Assembly: GCA_021186555.1 (NCBI GenBank)
Contig: JAJKFL010000042.1
Location: forward strand, 28,767,521 to 28,831,520
Direction of reading: 5' to 3'
DNA: 64,000 nucleotides
From: Reticulitermes speratus
Taxonomy: Eukaryota > Arthropoda > Insecta > Blattodea > Rhinotermitidae
Shown here: piece after piece, positions 55,650 to 64,000 of the stretch
Position numbering within the stretch: the first letter of the stretch is position 1
How the letters are laid out: each line of letters begins with the position of its first letter
Position numbers and translations under genes: made by a program
The notes under the pieces: model-generated
What the model was told of the DNA's origin: nothing
What the model saw: only the letters and a program-made list of their open reading frames with translations
Database searches by the model: none

Positions 55650-55905
55650 AACTGTGAAGTAAAGTTGCTCCTGTGCACGCCAAGATGGTGTACAGGAGGT
55701 GACGGTGTGTCTCCACCCATTGCTAACCTCAGCACTAGTCACACGTAAGTGGCCATCTGCACGACTCAGCTGCTTTACCCCCCCCCACCCGGGAAAGGAC
55801 CGGGATACCCATTAATAATAGGCTTGGCGGACTTCAGAGCCGGCGAGGACGCCTCGGAAAAGAGAAAAGCTCATGTCCCTGCCGGGAATCGAAAAACCTG
55901 CATGA
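55650..55905 (-). mobile_element. SINE-B, minus strand
   Basis: As complement: TTTTTCGATTCCCGGCAGGG, CATGAGCTTTTCTCTTTTCC, CCGGCTCTGAAGTCCGCCAA, GGGGGGGTAAAGCAGCTGAG, TGCTGAGGTTAGCAATGGGT and tail GGAGCAACTTTACTTCAC. The order is that of the other copies; the 5' half of the head is missing. Confidence 0.85.
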
Positions 55906-55909
55906 AGTA

Positions 55910-56540
55910 TTTATCTAAGAGGAGTTTGTGTATTTTGTTATAATGGCCATCTGTGCCACGATGTCACACCATCAGTTCTTATCACGCCAAAACCACCAGT
56001 CTATATACAAAGGCCGCATGGAACGCTCTGTTTTGAGACCGACATTGGCTTGAAAAGTTTCTTCCCACTGAAAATGGAACCGCCGTTCTCTGCACTGTTT
56101 TAAAGGATGCCTGACTTGTCGCTGTCTCTAGAGCTTAAGTTTAACTTACAGGAGCTTGAATCAGTCAATTATATGCACAGCAGACGGCGATTTGTCTTTT
56201 GCTGAAATAAATACCATAAAACAAGTTGTAGAATTTTTGCTTATTTCGGTACATTCTATTCTGCTGCAATCGTCCTCTCTCAAGCCTGAAATTAATGTAA
56301 GCGATACATGAAACTTCACCGACCGAACGAACGGACTAACCATCCAACCAACCAGTCGACCAACCAACCAAGCAAGAAACCAACCGGTTAATGTTGTTTA
56401 GGATAATACTCACTGTTTTGTACGAGAAATGTACGGATCCCATATACTATATGGGGAAATGGACACGATTTTAATATTGAACAGGTGGTAAATATACTAA
56501 CGAAAGGGTTACTTCTGCTTCATATCTTCACAGTATGTTT
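55910..56540. other. unassigned DNA
   Basis: A repeated AACCAACCA-type patch lies at 56338-56390. No gene or repeat copy. Confidence 0.45.
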
Positions 56541-56544
56541 CCGT

Positions 56545-56605
56545 AACAGTCGTTTTAATGTCATTCTCCCATCAACGCCTGGGTCTTTCGAAGAAACGCT
56601 CCCCC
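56545..56605 (-). mobile_element. short LINE fragment (LAQDRDRW family)
   Basis: CGTTTTAATGTCATTCTCCC then ATCAACGCCTGGGTCTTTCG agrees with 51157-51200 of the best copy. Only the RPRRRWEDN-coding block is left. Confidence 0.55.
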
Positions 56606-56867
56606 TTAAGCGGGTTTCTGTCATCAGGACATGGAGCGTCAGGTTGCGAATTGATGAGATGACCTTCAGATATGACGGGTGACTACGAATATGTTCTATA
56701 GTCATTCGCAGATTGTTAAAGGGGGCGGTATTGGCTAGGTGCTACCAACTGCCCACTTAAAAAGTAGTAGTTTACGAACGTGGACAAATTGTTTGGAACG
56801 ACCTGCGCAACAGAAAATGGACATGGGATTTGGAGAGTGGAATGTGAGGAGTCTCCGTAGTTTAGGG

Positions 56868-56998
56868 CAGGGGTGCACAAATCCCGGGCGCTCATGGCGA
56901 CTAAATTTCTGATGGTGGCGCCCAATATTTGTGGGTGTTCCATGTGGAACCTGCTTCATGTCACCCCATGGGGGTCGAAAATTGTGAGGTGACCCCTG
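56868..56998. mobile_element. possible hAT-type MITE
   Basis: The left string CAGGGGTGCACAAATCCCGG is hAT-like; GGTGACCCCTG at 56988-56998 could be the opposite end. The flanking 8-mers agree at only 4 of 8 positions, so the right border is doubtful. Confidence 0.35.
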
Positions 56999-57284
56999 TA
57001 TTTTGGAAAATTCGTGCATCCTTTGGTTAGGGTTACTGAAAACAGTTGCAAGAAAATTACCAAAGTGTAGTTTAGATTTAGTGGGGTACTGGATATCAAA
57101 TGGGACAAGGGTGGCACTGACCCAGCAGGGGATCATGCGTTTTTTTCTGGGGAAAAGAATGAGAACTGTCAATTAGAGACGGGATGTTTCGTACGTAAGT
57201 GGAATCATATTGCTATTTAAGAGCTTGTTTGTTGTATGTAGTGTATAGTGCCAATAAGGCGCTGGTGTGATGTCACTGTCCCGA

Positions 57285-57485
57285 AAGCTCGTGACCCAGC
57301 TGAGGATAAATTGAAGAGTGTGGACCGGATTTATTTGGCTCAGGATAGGGCCCAATAGTGGGCTCCTGTGGTCGTGGTAATGAACCTTTTTGCTCCATAA
57401 ATTGCACGGAAATTTTTGACTAGCTGAGGACCGATAAACTTCTGAAGAAAGACTCTAATGTATGGAGTTAACTGTAGACAGTATT
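57285..57485 (+). pseudogene. LINE 3'-end fragment (LAQDRDRW family)
   Basis: The translation SVDRIYLAQDRAQ then an in-frame stop and WAPVVVVMN fits the ORF end, and AAATTTTTGACTAGCTGAGG then CTTCTGAAGAAAGACTCTAA fits the shared 3' UTR. Confidence 0.75.
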
Positions 57486-57589
57486 TCGGAGGGGACTCTT
57501 ATTATAGGTTCACATGCCTGTCCTCAGCAACAGTAATTTGTAAAAAGTTTCATTTCACGAAGGTATGGAATAATTATAATACATAGGAA

Positions 57590-57735
57590 GAAATATATTC
57601 CTTTGGTGGGTATGAGGCTTTTCTGTGATAGTGACAAGTAAGACTATATTCTTCTGGGTTATGACACCGTCCAGCTGAGGAGGAACCTGTTTCCTGCTGA
57701 AGATGGATGCAGCAGGTCCCTGTGAGAGATTGATG
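57590..57735 (-). mobile_element. interspersed-repeat fragment (GTTATGACACCGTGTAGT family)
   Basis: TCTTCTGGGTTATGACACCG followed by TCCAGCTGAGG matches the core of the 26160-26345 fragment. On the minus strand it reads PAASIFSRKQVPPQLDGVIT. Not coding. Confidence 0.45.
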
Positions 57736-57739
57736 ATCA

Positions 57740-58140
57740 AATGCGGAAGTACACATTCTTATGGTCAGTAATATTGGTGGTAAAGACCCATAGAAAGCTC
57801 AACGTGAAGTCTTAATGGAAATAAAAGTATGTACATGTCGAGGCCATCTGACGATTGACGCCATCTATCAGACACCGACTATAGTTTCGTCTTCGATAAG
57901 TGAGTAACACACACACACATCTACCCGTCAGTAAGCCCTTCAGTCCTACGGCATTATAGTGCAATTGCCTGAGAGCTTCCCGCTGTTCATTGAGCTGTTT
58001 GCGTCTGGCTGTTCCGCATGAGCGGTGAACTATTACCGGGGAAGCCCTCAGACGATCGCATTTGTGTAAATTACGAGTAGGTGATGGTAGTGTATTTCAA
58101 AATCATAACCTGTTTCACGTTAAGGAAGGTACCGGTGATT
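57740..58140. other. unassigned DNA
   Basis: A short (CA)n at 57907-57920; nothing else recognised. Confidence 0.45.
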
Positions 58141-58146
58141 CAGGGA

Positions 58147-58287
58147 GCGGGTATGGCATAATCGGTATAGCGACTAGACTACGGGCTGAGTGTGAAGCCA
58201 ATCACTCTCCTCTATCTAGTTCCGTGGCTGAGTGAGTGGAGTTATAACTCAGTTCCCCCATATGTCTTCATGGTGTGCAGAGGGGAG
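58147..58287 (+). mobile_element. SINE-B with internal deletion
   Basis: The head GCGGGTATGGCATAATCGGT then ATAGCGACTAGACTACGGGC joins straight to the 3' part TGAAGCCAATCACTCTCCTC, TATCTAG, GTGAGTGGAGTTATAACTCA and CTTCATGGTGTGCAGAGGGG. About 100 bp of body are missing, with the junction near 58193. Confidence 0.75.
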
Positions 58288-58289
58288 TG

Positions 58290-59095
58290 TGCATATGTGG
58301 ACTGAGCACAGGTACCGAAGTGAGCAGCATTTATAAGACATTTCGTTGGATTTCAGCTGATATTACGGCGTTTTCTATAAAAGAAGTTCACAGTTGCTGA
58401 TGGTGTAACTGGTATCTGCTAGCACATCAGTTCTTTGCTATACAAATTTAACAAATCTTTCCCCTTGCTACTGCACATTTCTCGCATTTCCGCGGTAATC
58501 CCCTCCCGGCCGTCAGTACCCCAGGCACACACGCTTCTTTCACTAAGCCCACACTAAGTCGAACACCACCACATGCATTATTCAAATTTGAAAATCGAAT
58601 TTCTTATTTGCGGTTTCCCCTCTCAGTGGAACCCAAGTAGCATTTCGCTTCCTGCAGCTAAATGTACGGGGAAACTCAATTCTGGTGCTTCCGATATATA
58701 CTGACAGTCGGGTGGTAACTCGATTGTGGTAACGGAATAATTACTGCCAGTGGCGTTACGGCATACGATAAGACTCTAGTCGGCAGATCAGCTCTATTCC
58801 GATTTCTCGCAATCCTTCCTGTCAAAATGTCATGCACTTCAATGCTTGTCATTTGCTTAACTACTTTGTCTCAGCCGTGAACGCGCTACCTTGATCACCA
58901 CAGTACTGGATAAACGAGATGCTATTTTGGTCGTTGTTACGCATCAGCCTCTTCTTGCCTTTGGATGCTGCACGATTTAACACCGAGATAAAACGGTTGA
59001 AGTTTGGAGCTCCGTGTGAATACCTGGAGTACAAACAAATGTTTCTTTAACTATATGATCTCTAAAGTGCCTTCAGAACTCTGTAGTTTAACTTA
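58290..59095. other. unassigned DNA
   Basis: No frame or repeat recognised. Confidence 0.5.
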
Positions 59096-59097
59096 TA

Positions 59098-59459
59098 CGG
59101 TCAATGTTGCGATATCCAGGACCAAAGGGTTGCGGGATATCGCAGTGTTTCGATATTAGAATGTTATACCTAATTTGGATCATACTGTACCTAGTAACCT
59201 CTTGGACAGACCCAACCATTTAATTTGTCCCTTGATAACCTGTTCTGTTTTTGCTGTTTTCTGTTTTTTATCCTACTTACGTAACATGGTGTATATATAA
59301 TATAAAAAATCCAAGACACGAATCTTTTATTCTTACAGTAACCACTTTTCACAATTATACTGCCGGTTGATGAAATAGTGAAATGTAATAGCCCTCTCAG
59401 TTGATTTCCAGTTAATAGATTTCCGGGTCATTCAGTACTGCATATCGCAGCTTTTACTG
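59098..59459. mobile_element. pogo/Tigger-like MITE, about 360 bp (tentative)
   Basis: Left end CGGTCAATGTTGCGATATCC AGG; right end, as complement, CAGTAAAAGCTGCGATATGC AG. They share 17 or so of 23 positions and the GCGATAT core seen in Tigger-like termini. A TA lies directly left (59096-59097), but the right flank is TG. Not coding. Confidence 0.5.
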
Positions 59460-59529
59460 TGCTATGTATCGTAGCAATGAAATTATGTAGCAGGCACCTT
59501 CTTAGTGTGTATGCTTCTCATGGTGCAGC

Positions 59530-59620
59530 TCAGGAACCCCATGGAGTAGAGTTGTTGTGAAGTTCAGAGTTGGTCAACTAGTAGTGAATTTCAGTCCTTC
59601 TGTGGGCTCGAAGATTCATT
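59530..59620 (-). mobile_element. LINE 3'-end fragment (LAQDRDRW family)
   Basis: CCCATGGAGTAGAGTTGTTG, then GTCAACTAGTAGTGAATTTC and GAAGATTCATTTGG match the 3' UTR as found at 50988-51075. Confidence 0.55.
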
Positions 59621-59639
59621 TGGGGATTAAATAAAAACA

Positions 59640-59720
59640 AGGGATGTGAAGTGAAGGGGTGTGAAGTGATGTGAAGTGAAGTGTTTTGGTTTCGAAGTCA
59701 AGTGAAGTGAAGTGAATTAA
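59640..59720. repeat. (GTGAA)n degenerate repeat
   Basis: GTGAAGTGAAG-type pentamers, interrupted, next to the LINE fragment. Confidence 0.75.
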
Positions 59721-59846
59721 GTTCTTGGGGGATATAATTATCATGTACTTTGGTCTGACTTTATACTGAGGATACTCTAACGCACTGAAATTAATTAATG
59801 TGTGGGAGTTTTTTGTAATGTGCGTGTGTGTTTTTTTTCTTGTATT

Positions 59847-60154
59847 GTGTATGGGTGTTTTTGTAAGGTGTGGATGTTTTTGTAAGGTGTGGATGCTTTT
59901 GTAAGGTGTGGATGCTTTGTAAGGTGTGGATGTTTTTGTAATGTGTGTACGGTGTTCTAATGTATGTACTTGTATTTACTGTATGTATTTTGTTTTGTAT
60001 GTGTATGGGTGTTTTGTAAGGTGTGAATGTTTTTGTAAGGTTTGGATGCGTTTGTAAGGAGTGGATGCTTTTGTAAGGTGTGGATGTTTTTGTAATGTGT
60101 GTACGGTGTTCTAATGTTTGTACTTGTATTTACTGTATGTATTTTGTTTTGTAA
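59847..60154 (+). repeat. two-level minisatellite, 2 x 154 bp
   Basis: Each 154-bp copy (59847-60000 and 60001-60154) starts GTGTATGGGTG, holds four or five units of about 18 bp (GTAAGGTGTGGATGTTTTT) and ends with the same non-repeated segment GTACGGTGTTCTAATG then TTACTGTATGTATTTTG. So a whole block, not only the short unit, was duplicated. G/T asymmetry is strong: almost all G and T on this strand. Confidence 0.85.
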
Positions 60155-60204
60155 TTGTGTATAGTTTGTTTTGTATTGTTATTTTTATGTATATTTATAT
60201 GTCC

Positions 60205-60265
60205 ATTTGTATTGTGTGTACTAGTGTAAGGACTACTGCCACCGGGTGAAAACCCAATTGCAGTA

Positions 60266-60300
<35 letters not shown>
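60205..60300 (+). mobile_element. LINE 3' tail with (AAT)n
   Basis: ACTGCCACCGGGTGAAAACC then CAATTGCAGTAAATAATAAT resembles the tail of insect CR1/Jockey-like LINEs, which often end in a hairpin-like GGGTGAAAACCC block and a short A/T-rich repeat. The (AAT)n spans 60268-60300. The minisatellite upstream may be its 3' UTR. Confidence 0.5.
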
Positions 60301-60301
<1 letters not shown>

Positions 60302-60304
60302 CTT

Positions 60305-60750
60305 AACGACAATAACGCGTCTGTAAACCCGATATTGAGCCATATTTGTCCAGTTCACATCGTCGCACACGATTCAGTAAAAAAGTACTTTCTAGCATTT
60401 TTCTTTCATTTATGAATTGGTCTATCAAGCGGTCTGTTCATTTGTTCCGCATATACAAATAATTGGAGGTCCGTGTAAATTACTTACCTGTCCCTTGCAC
60501 CCTTATGTACCAAAACCAAAGAAAGAACGCCCATGGGAAAAGCTCTTCGTATCTTCTTCAAGTTATTACACAACCTTTTTCCTTCGTACTGCTTCATAGT
60601 GGTCCAGCCAAGGGGTCTCACACACGCGGCCGGCCGCTTAATTTTATATGGCCCCATCACTCATCCAGTTACAGAATGTGGCCCGAAATAGTGTCTTTTT
60701 TAAGTGGGATATTTAACGATGCTTTCAGTTGCTAATATTATATTCCATCT
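60305..60750. other. unassigned DNA
   Basis: A 90-codon plus-strand frame (60463-60735) has no known motif. Confidence 0.45.
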
Positions 60751-60754
60751 GTGA

Positions 60755-60895
60755 AAAATGAATGAAAGTGTGGAGCACTTGTGGAATCATACTGAGAAGG
60801 GAAAACTGAACTGTTGGGAGAAATATCTGTCCCAGTGTCCCTTTGTCCACCGTAAATTCCACATGGACTGGTAGCGGGATCGAAAGGATCAGTGT
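60755..60895 (-). mobile_element. SINE-A fragment, minus strand
   Basis: As complement: TCCCGCTACCAGTCCATGTG (after the B-box), GGAATTTACGGTGGACAAAG, GACACTGGGACAGATATTTC, CAACAGTTCAGTTTTCCC and GATTCCACAAGTGCTCCACA. It contains the middle of SINE-A only; the A-box and tail are lost. Confidence 0.75.
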
Positions 60896-60899
60896 CAAA

Positions 60900-62225
60900 G
60901 GATTTATGAATTTTTAATATTTTGTTAGAGGTATTAAGGCTGAAAAATTTTGCCATGCCTGGATGGTTAAGTACAACATACGTTAGCAAGGAGATAACAA
61001 TTCAAAAGTTTAACTTCAATAACTATAATATACTTTGGTTTTGTTGTTGCAAGTATGAAGTCTTCTTAATGCTGTTTTTAATTATGATGAATATACTCAT
61101 CCTCTTTATCGCTTAAAATTACGTGTCGCCCATCTTAAACGTCGGAATTATCCTGTTGGCCTACACACGCGGTTTTAGTTTTAGATGCCATTCTGTTCAC
61201 ACGTATGTTGGTAGTGGTAAACACGCGATAATATTTTCTAGCGACTTGCGCTTTATGCAGCTTGATTAGGCCAGAGGGGCGAGGAGGTCACAAGTCTGCA
61301 GAGAGTGGAAACTCGAAGCGCCGTCATAACCATCAATGAACTCGTTTTCATGGCCTCAGTATGGTAATTCTCAGATGAATGAATAAAGAGGGTTACACTG
61401 CATCCGGAATTAGCTCGTGTGAAGCAAGTGAGTTTTACGTAACAGTGATAAGGAAAACTCTTGGCCACCTGAAAGGCCTCAAGGTTGTTTTATGGTGACA
61501 CGCATCATGAGGAGCCGGACTTGGCTTCACTGGGACAGTGTTATTTAGTTTGATTTGTTAGTTAGCTGTCTAGGTATTTAGGTAATTAAGCATCACACTT
61601 AATTGGTCACTTACTCAGATAGCTAGTTTGATAGTTTGTGATTTATCTATCTGTGTAGCTACATGGCGATTTGTATACGTTTGTTAGTAATATTGTTGTC
61701 GGAGGTTAGGATGCTGAGAAGCTTCTCATGTCACATACATAATCACTTCGCAACCACAGAGGTAGAAAATTCTCTCTAGTTACTCGTCGGATCGAAAACA
61801 ATTCGAAATTTTGTCGCTGAAGTTACGAGGTTATTTCTCCTTCTGCTGACTGCGCCCGTCACATCTGCTTTATAACCCAAACGCTTTGCATCGTCTTCAA
61901 GAATGGACGTGTGTTCCGAAACAAACGTGGCAAATAAAAAAAAAAGTTTGCTTCCTGTGTGACGTTGAAAGGAAAAAATTAACTTTTAAAAGTAAATGTA
62001 TGTACATTATAGAAGGGGAGAAAGCTGAGGGACTAACAGAAACACTGATGGAAGTGGGAACGAGATGATAGCACAGTGATCCAAACAAACAGCGTTCCTT
62101 AATTTTCTTCTTTAAAGTTAAAACTGATAAATGTATATGTTTTGGAATGTGGCGCTTTGTTACCGTTTAGGCGGTAGGTACCCAGTGTTGGAGCTGCCTG
62201 TTATTCAACACACTCACGCTACAAG
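60900..62225. other. unassigned DNA
   Basis: A/T-rich, with several GTTAGNTAG-like repeats of low order at 61555-61680. No supported gene. Confidence 0.45.
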
Positions 62226-62231
62226 CATAGC

Positions 62232-62258
62232 CGTATATATATATATATATATATATAC
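62232..62258. repeat. (AT)n microsatellite
   Basis: About twelve AT units followed by ACGTGTATATG. Confidence 0.9.
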
Positions 62259-62345
62259 GTGTATATGCCTATCTGCCCTATCCTGTCCAATCTCTCCAAT
62301 CCTTGATCTGTCAATTCGACATAACCATATCTGTTTCAGTCTACC

Positions 62346-62562
62346 TAACTGCCTCCCTACATGCAGGTTTTCCCACTATCCGCCTACTACCTACCTAACC
62401 CACCACCCACCTGCTTACCTGCTTACCAACTACTGACACACTTACCTAACGACCTACTACCCACACACCTATTCACTAACCTATTCCCCCACTTACCTAC
62501 TTACTATCCTATTACTGCCTACCTACCTACTACCTACCTACCTACCTACCAACCTACCTATA
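62346..62562. repeat. degenerate (CTAC)n array
   Basis: About 215 bp built of CCTAC, CTAC and CTTAC words, most regular at 62515-62560. It is C-rich, G-poor on this strand, and explains the Tyr-Leu-Pro-Thr frames. It is not the insect telomere repeat CCTAA in any regular form. Confidence 0.8.
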
Positions 62563-62755
62563 TCTGTTAACTTTTTCCACATAAGTAGGCATTTGTCTGG
62601 GGCTATAGAGAAATGTGTACAGGAATTTCTTTAGCCCAATATGGCGTCACGAAAACGTACAAAAGTGTGGGACTGAACTTTGGTGTACACATCCTGTTGT
62701 AGCACGATTATAACAGGAAGTAAAAGAAACGTCAATCACAACTCAACTTGAGAAT

Positions 62756-62896
62756 ATTTAATGTCAGATTTTACTGCATATTTCGGCGTTACAATAAAAA
62801 TGATACATGGCCATCATCAGGTACTTGTATTTATAAAAATGCTTGATGTTGTTCATGTAAGACTGGAATTTGTAGTGCAGTCTGACATTAAATAAT
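62756..62896. mobile_element. short inverted-repeat MITE, about 140 bp
   Basis: Left end TATTTAATGTCAGATTTTAC pairs with the right end (complement TATTTAATGTCAGACTGCAC) over the first 16 bases and CTGCA further in. The centre carries a hammerhead-like core on the minus strand. Confidence 0.65.
62776..62824 (-). ncRNA. hammerhead-like core motif in MITE
   Basis: Minus strand: CTGATGA (62820-62814), extra T, stem II GGC (62812-62810) with GCC (62787-62785) closing a long A/T-rich loop, GAAA (62784-62781), then T, ATGCA, GTA. The same element order as at 27.7, 28.0, 44.4 and 54.5 kb. No stem I next to the core. Confidence 0.4.
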
Positions 62897-62899
62897 GGA

Positions 62900-64000
62900 A
62901 CAATTGTGTTGTGACTGTCCGTTCTCTTACTTTTCCTTTTGTTTGGGGCTAAATGTGAACTAGAGACGGGTCAGTGGACAGCTTCAAGCACAGGCCATCT
63001 TTTTTCTTGTCGAGGAAAACTAGAGAGAGATTCCTTGGGTGGGTATGAAGTATTTCGTTGACATTCGAATCCCTGTTGTCCTCGCCGTACTCCTGCAGGG
63101 GCCGAGCTGATATCGGTAAACATTGACATGACATGTCCATTTGCTATAGCCGCAGCCGGTCGGTTAACCGTTCCCCGCTGATCGGATGTGTCATGCGTCT
63201 ATCATCGGCACGTGTGGAGGGCAGTAATTAAAGGGGCACGCGCCTGCAGGCAGTCGTTTAGCTGGTACCGCACGTTTAGTTTTGAAATATTGCGCCAAGG
63301 GGAAGAGTTCTGAGGTGTCGTGCAATTGCATCTGTTAGCATGGTTGCCATGTTTCATGAACATGGTAATAACACCAACTGACAATTCGCTGACCAATACA
63401 AAGTTCGCTTTTTGATACGTACTTTTATTCAGAATTGTGTGTATGTCCACAAATGACCTTTTTTTTTTTTTTTTACAAATAGTAGATTTTTCATGAAACG
63501 TTTGTATGAATATCTGCTGCTGTAGGCTACCCGAATTCTGTACTTCAAATTTCCTACCAATAGTACGAGTATAATAGAACATGACGGTCTCGCCAATTTG
63601 GTAAAGACAGTAAGGAAGTCATAATTGCTTTAATTAAGACCTTAAGGTAGGTTAAATTCGACGACTCCTTCTGCTGTGGAGTCCAGAGTTTTCTGTCTTC
63701 CCGCCTGCTGCCAAGAAACGCAAGCATTAAAGTACTTGATTATCAAAACTATAATTATACATGTAGTTTCTTGTGGGTGTGCAACTTTGTCTGGCAGATC
63801 AAGGTAAGCGCATAAATTGAGTATCTGTGTTTGCCAATATCTGGAAATGGGGGAGAGAGACTTGAAGGAGAAAATTGCATTCTGATAATCTATACTTTAC
63901 TGGTACCAGTACGCCAAATATTAGACTTTTAGCTATAGGGTAATCAAATGAAGATGAAATGACCGGGACATGTGAGCTCAGAATGTAATACAAAACCTGA
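62900..64000. other. unassigned DNA
   Basis: A 15-base T run at about 63460-63474. The 126-codon minus-strand frame at 63202-63582 runs through it (poly-Lys) and has no known domain. No repeat copies recognised. Confidence 0.45.

Noticed and set aside
62361-62570. Tyr-Leu-Pro-Thr repeat frame and possible telomere-like array
   Set aside because: A degenerate CTAC array; there is no regular TTAGG/CCTAA unit.

Overview
The window is animal nuclear DNA, about 60% A+T, with no gene-dense stretch. No open reading frame longer than 178 codons exists on either strand, and I recognise no host protein gene, tRNA or rRNA gene. Nearly everything identifiable is a decayed transposable element, a SINE, a MITE or a simple repeat. 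Mariner relics and retroelement 3' ends of the RRRWEDN...LAQDR type, together with tRNA-headed SINEs whose chance translations (for example AQAVSRRPLTAEARVRS) I recall as very abundant in cockroach and termite sequence, suggest an insect, most likely Blattodea. That assignment rests on memory, not on a search. The window looks like intergenic DNA or the inside of a very large intron.

Layout. 1-11 kb: LINE and SINE fragments, a mariner relic (5524-6716, minus), a 46-48 bp minisatellite, a second mariner relic that has lost its catalytic core (9333-9990, minus) and the 3' end of another LINE (10640-11155). 11-22 kb: mostly unassigned, with a LINE fragment near 16.2 kb, a very well preserved SINE with a perfect 12-bp target duplication (17804-18068), and two related foldback repeats (19.9 and 22.2 kb). 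22.8-24.6 kb: a 5'-truncated non-LTR element with a restriction-like endonuclease, set between AAT/TAA microsatellites, then a possible LTR. 27.5-28.5 kb: a nested pair of inverted-repeat elements; the inner one carries a hammerhead-ribozyme-like core in each arm. 33.0-34.6 kb: a longer copy of the same non-LTR element, with RT thumb, zinc knuckle and endonuclease. 36-49 kb: SINEs, three hAT-type MITEs, a pogo/Tigger-type MITE and another hammerhead-like motif. 51-53.4 kb: a LINE fragment, a SINE, and a tandem array of SINE heads interrupted by an inverted full-length SINE of the same family. 54-64 kb: more MITEs, SINE and LINE fragments, a two-copy higher-order minisatellite and a degenerate CTAC array.

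The most interesting signal is a shared RNA-like architecture (CTGANGA, one extra T, a short stem II, GAAA, then GTA after 4 to 6 bases) in several otherwise different small inverted-repeat elements. It matches the minimal hammerhead ribozymes known from Penelope-like retroelements and suggests a population of non-autonomous, ribozyme-bearing elements. The second is a head-only tandem amplification of a tRNA-derived SINE. The third is the association of an R2/R4-type endonuclease retroelement with (TAA)n target sites.
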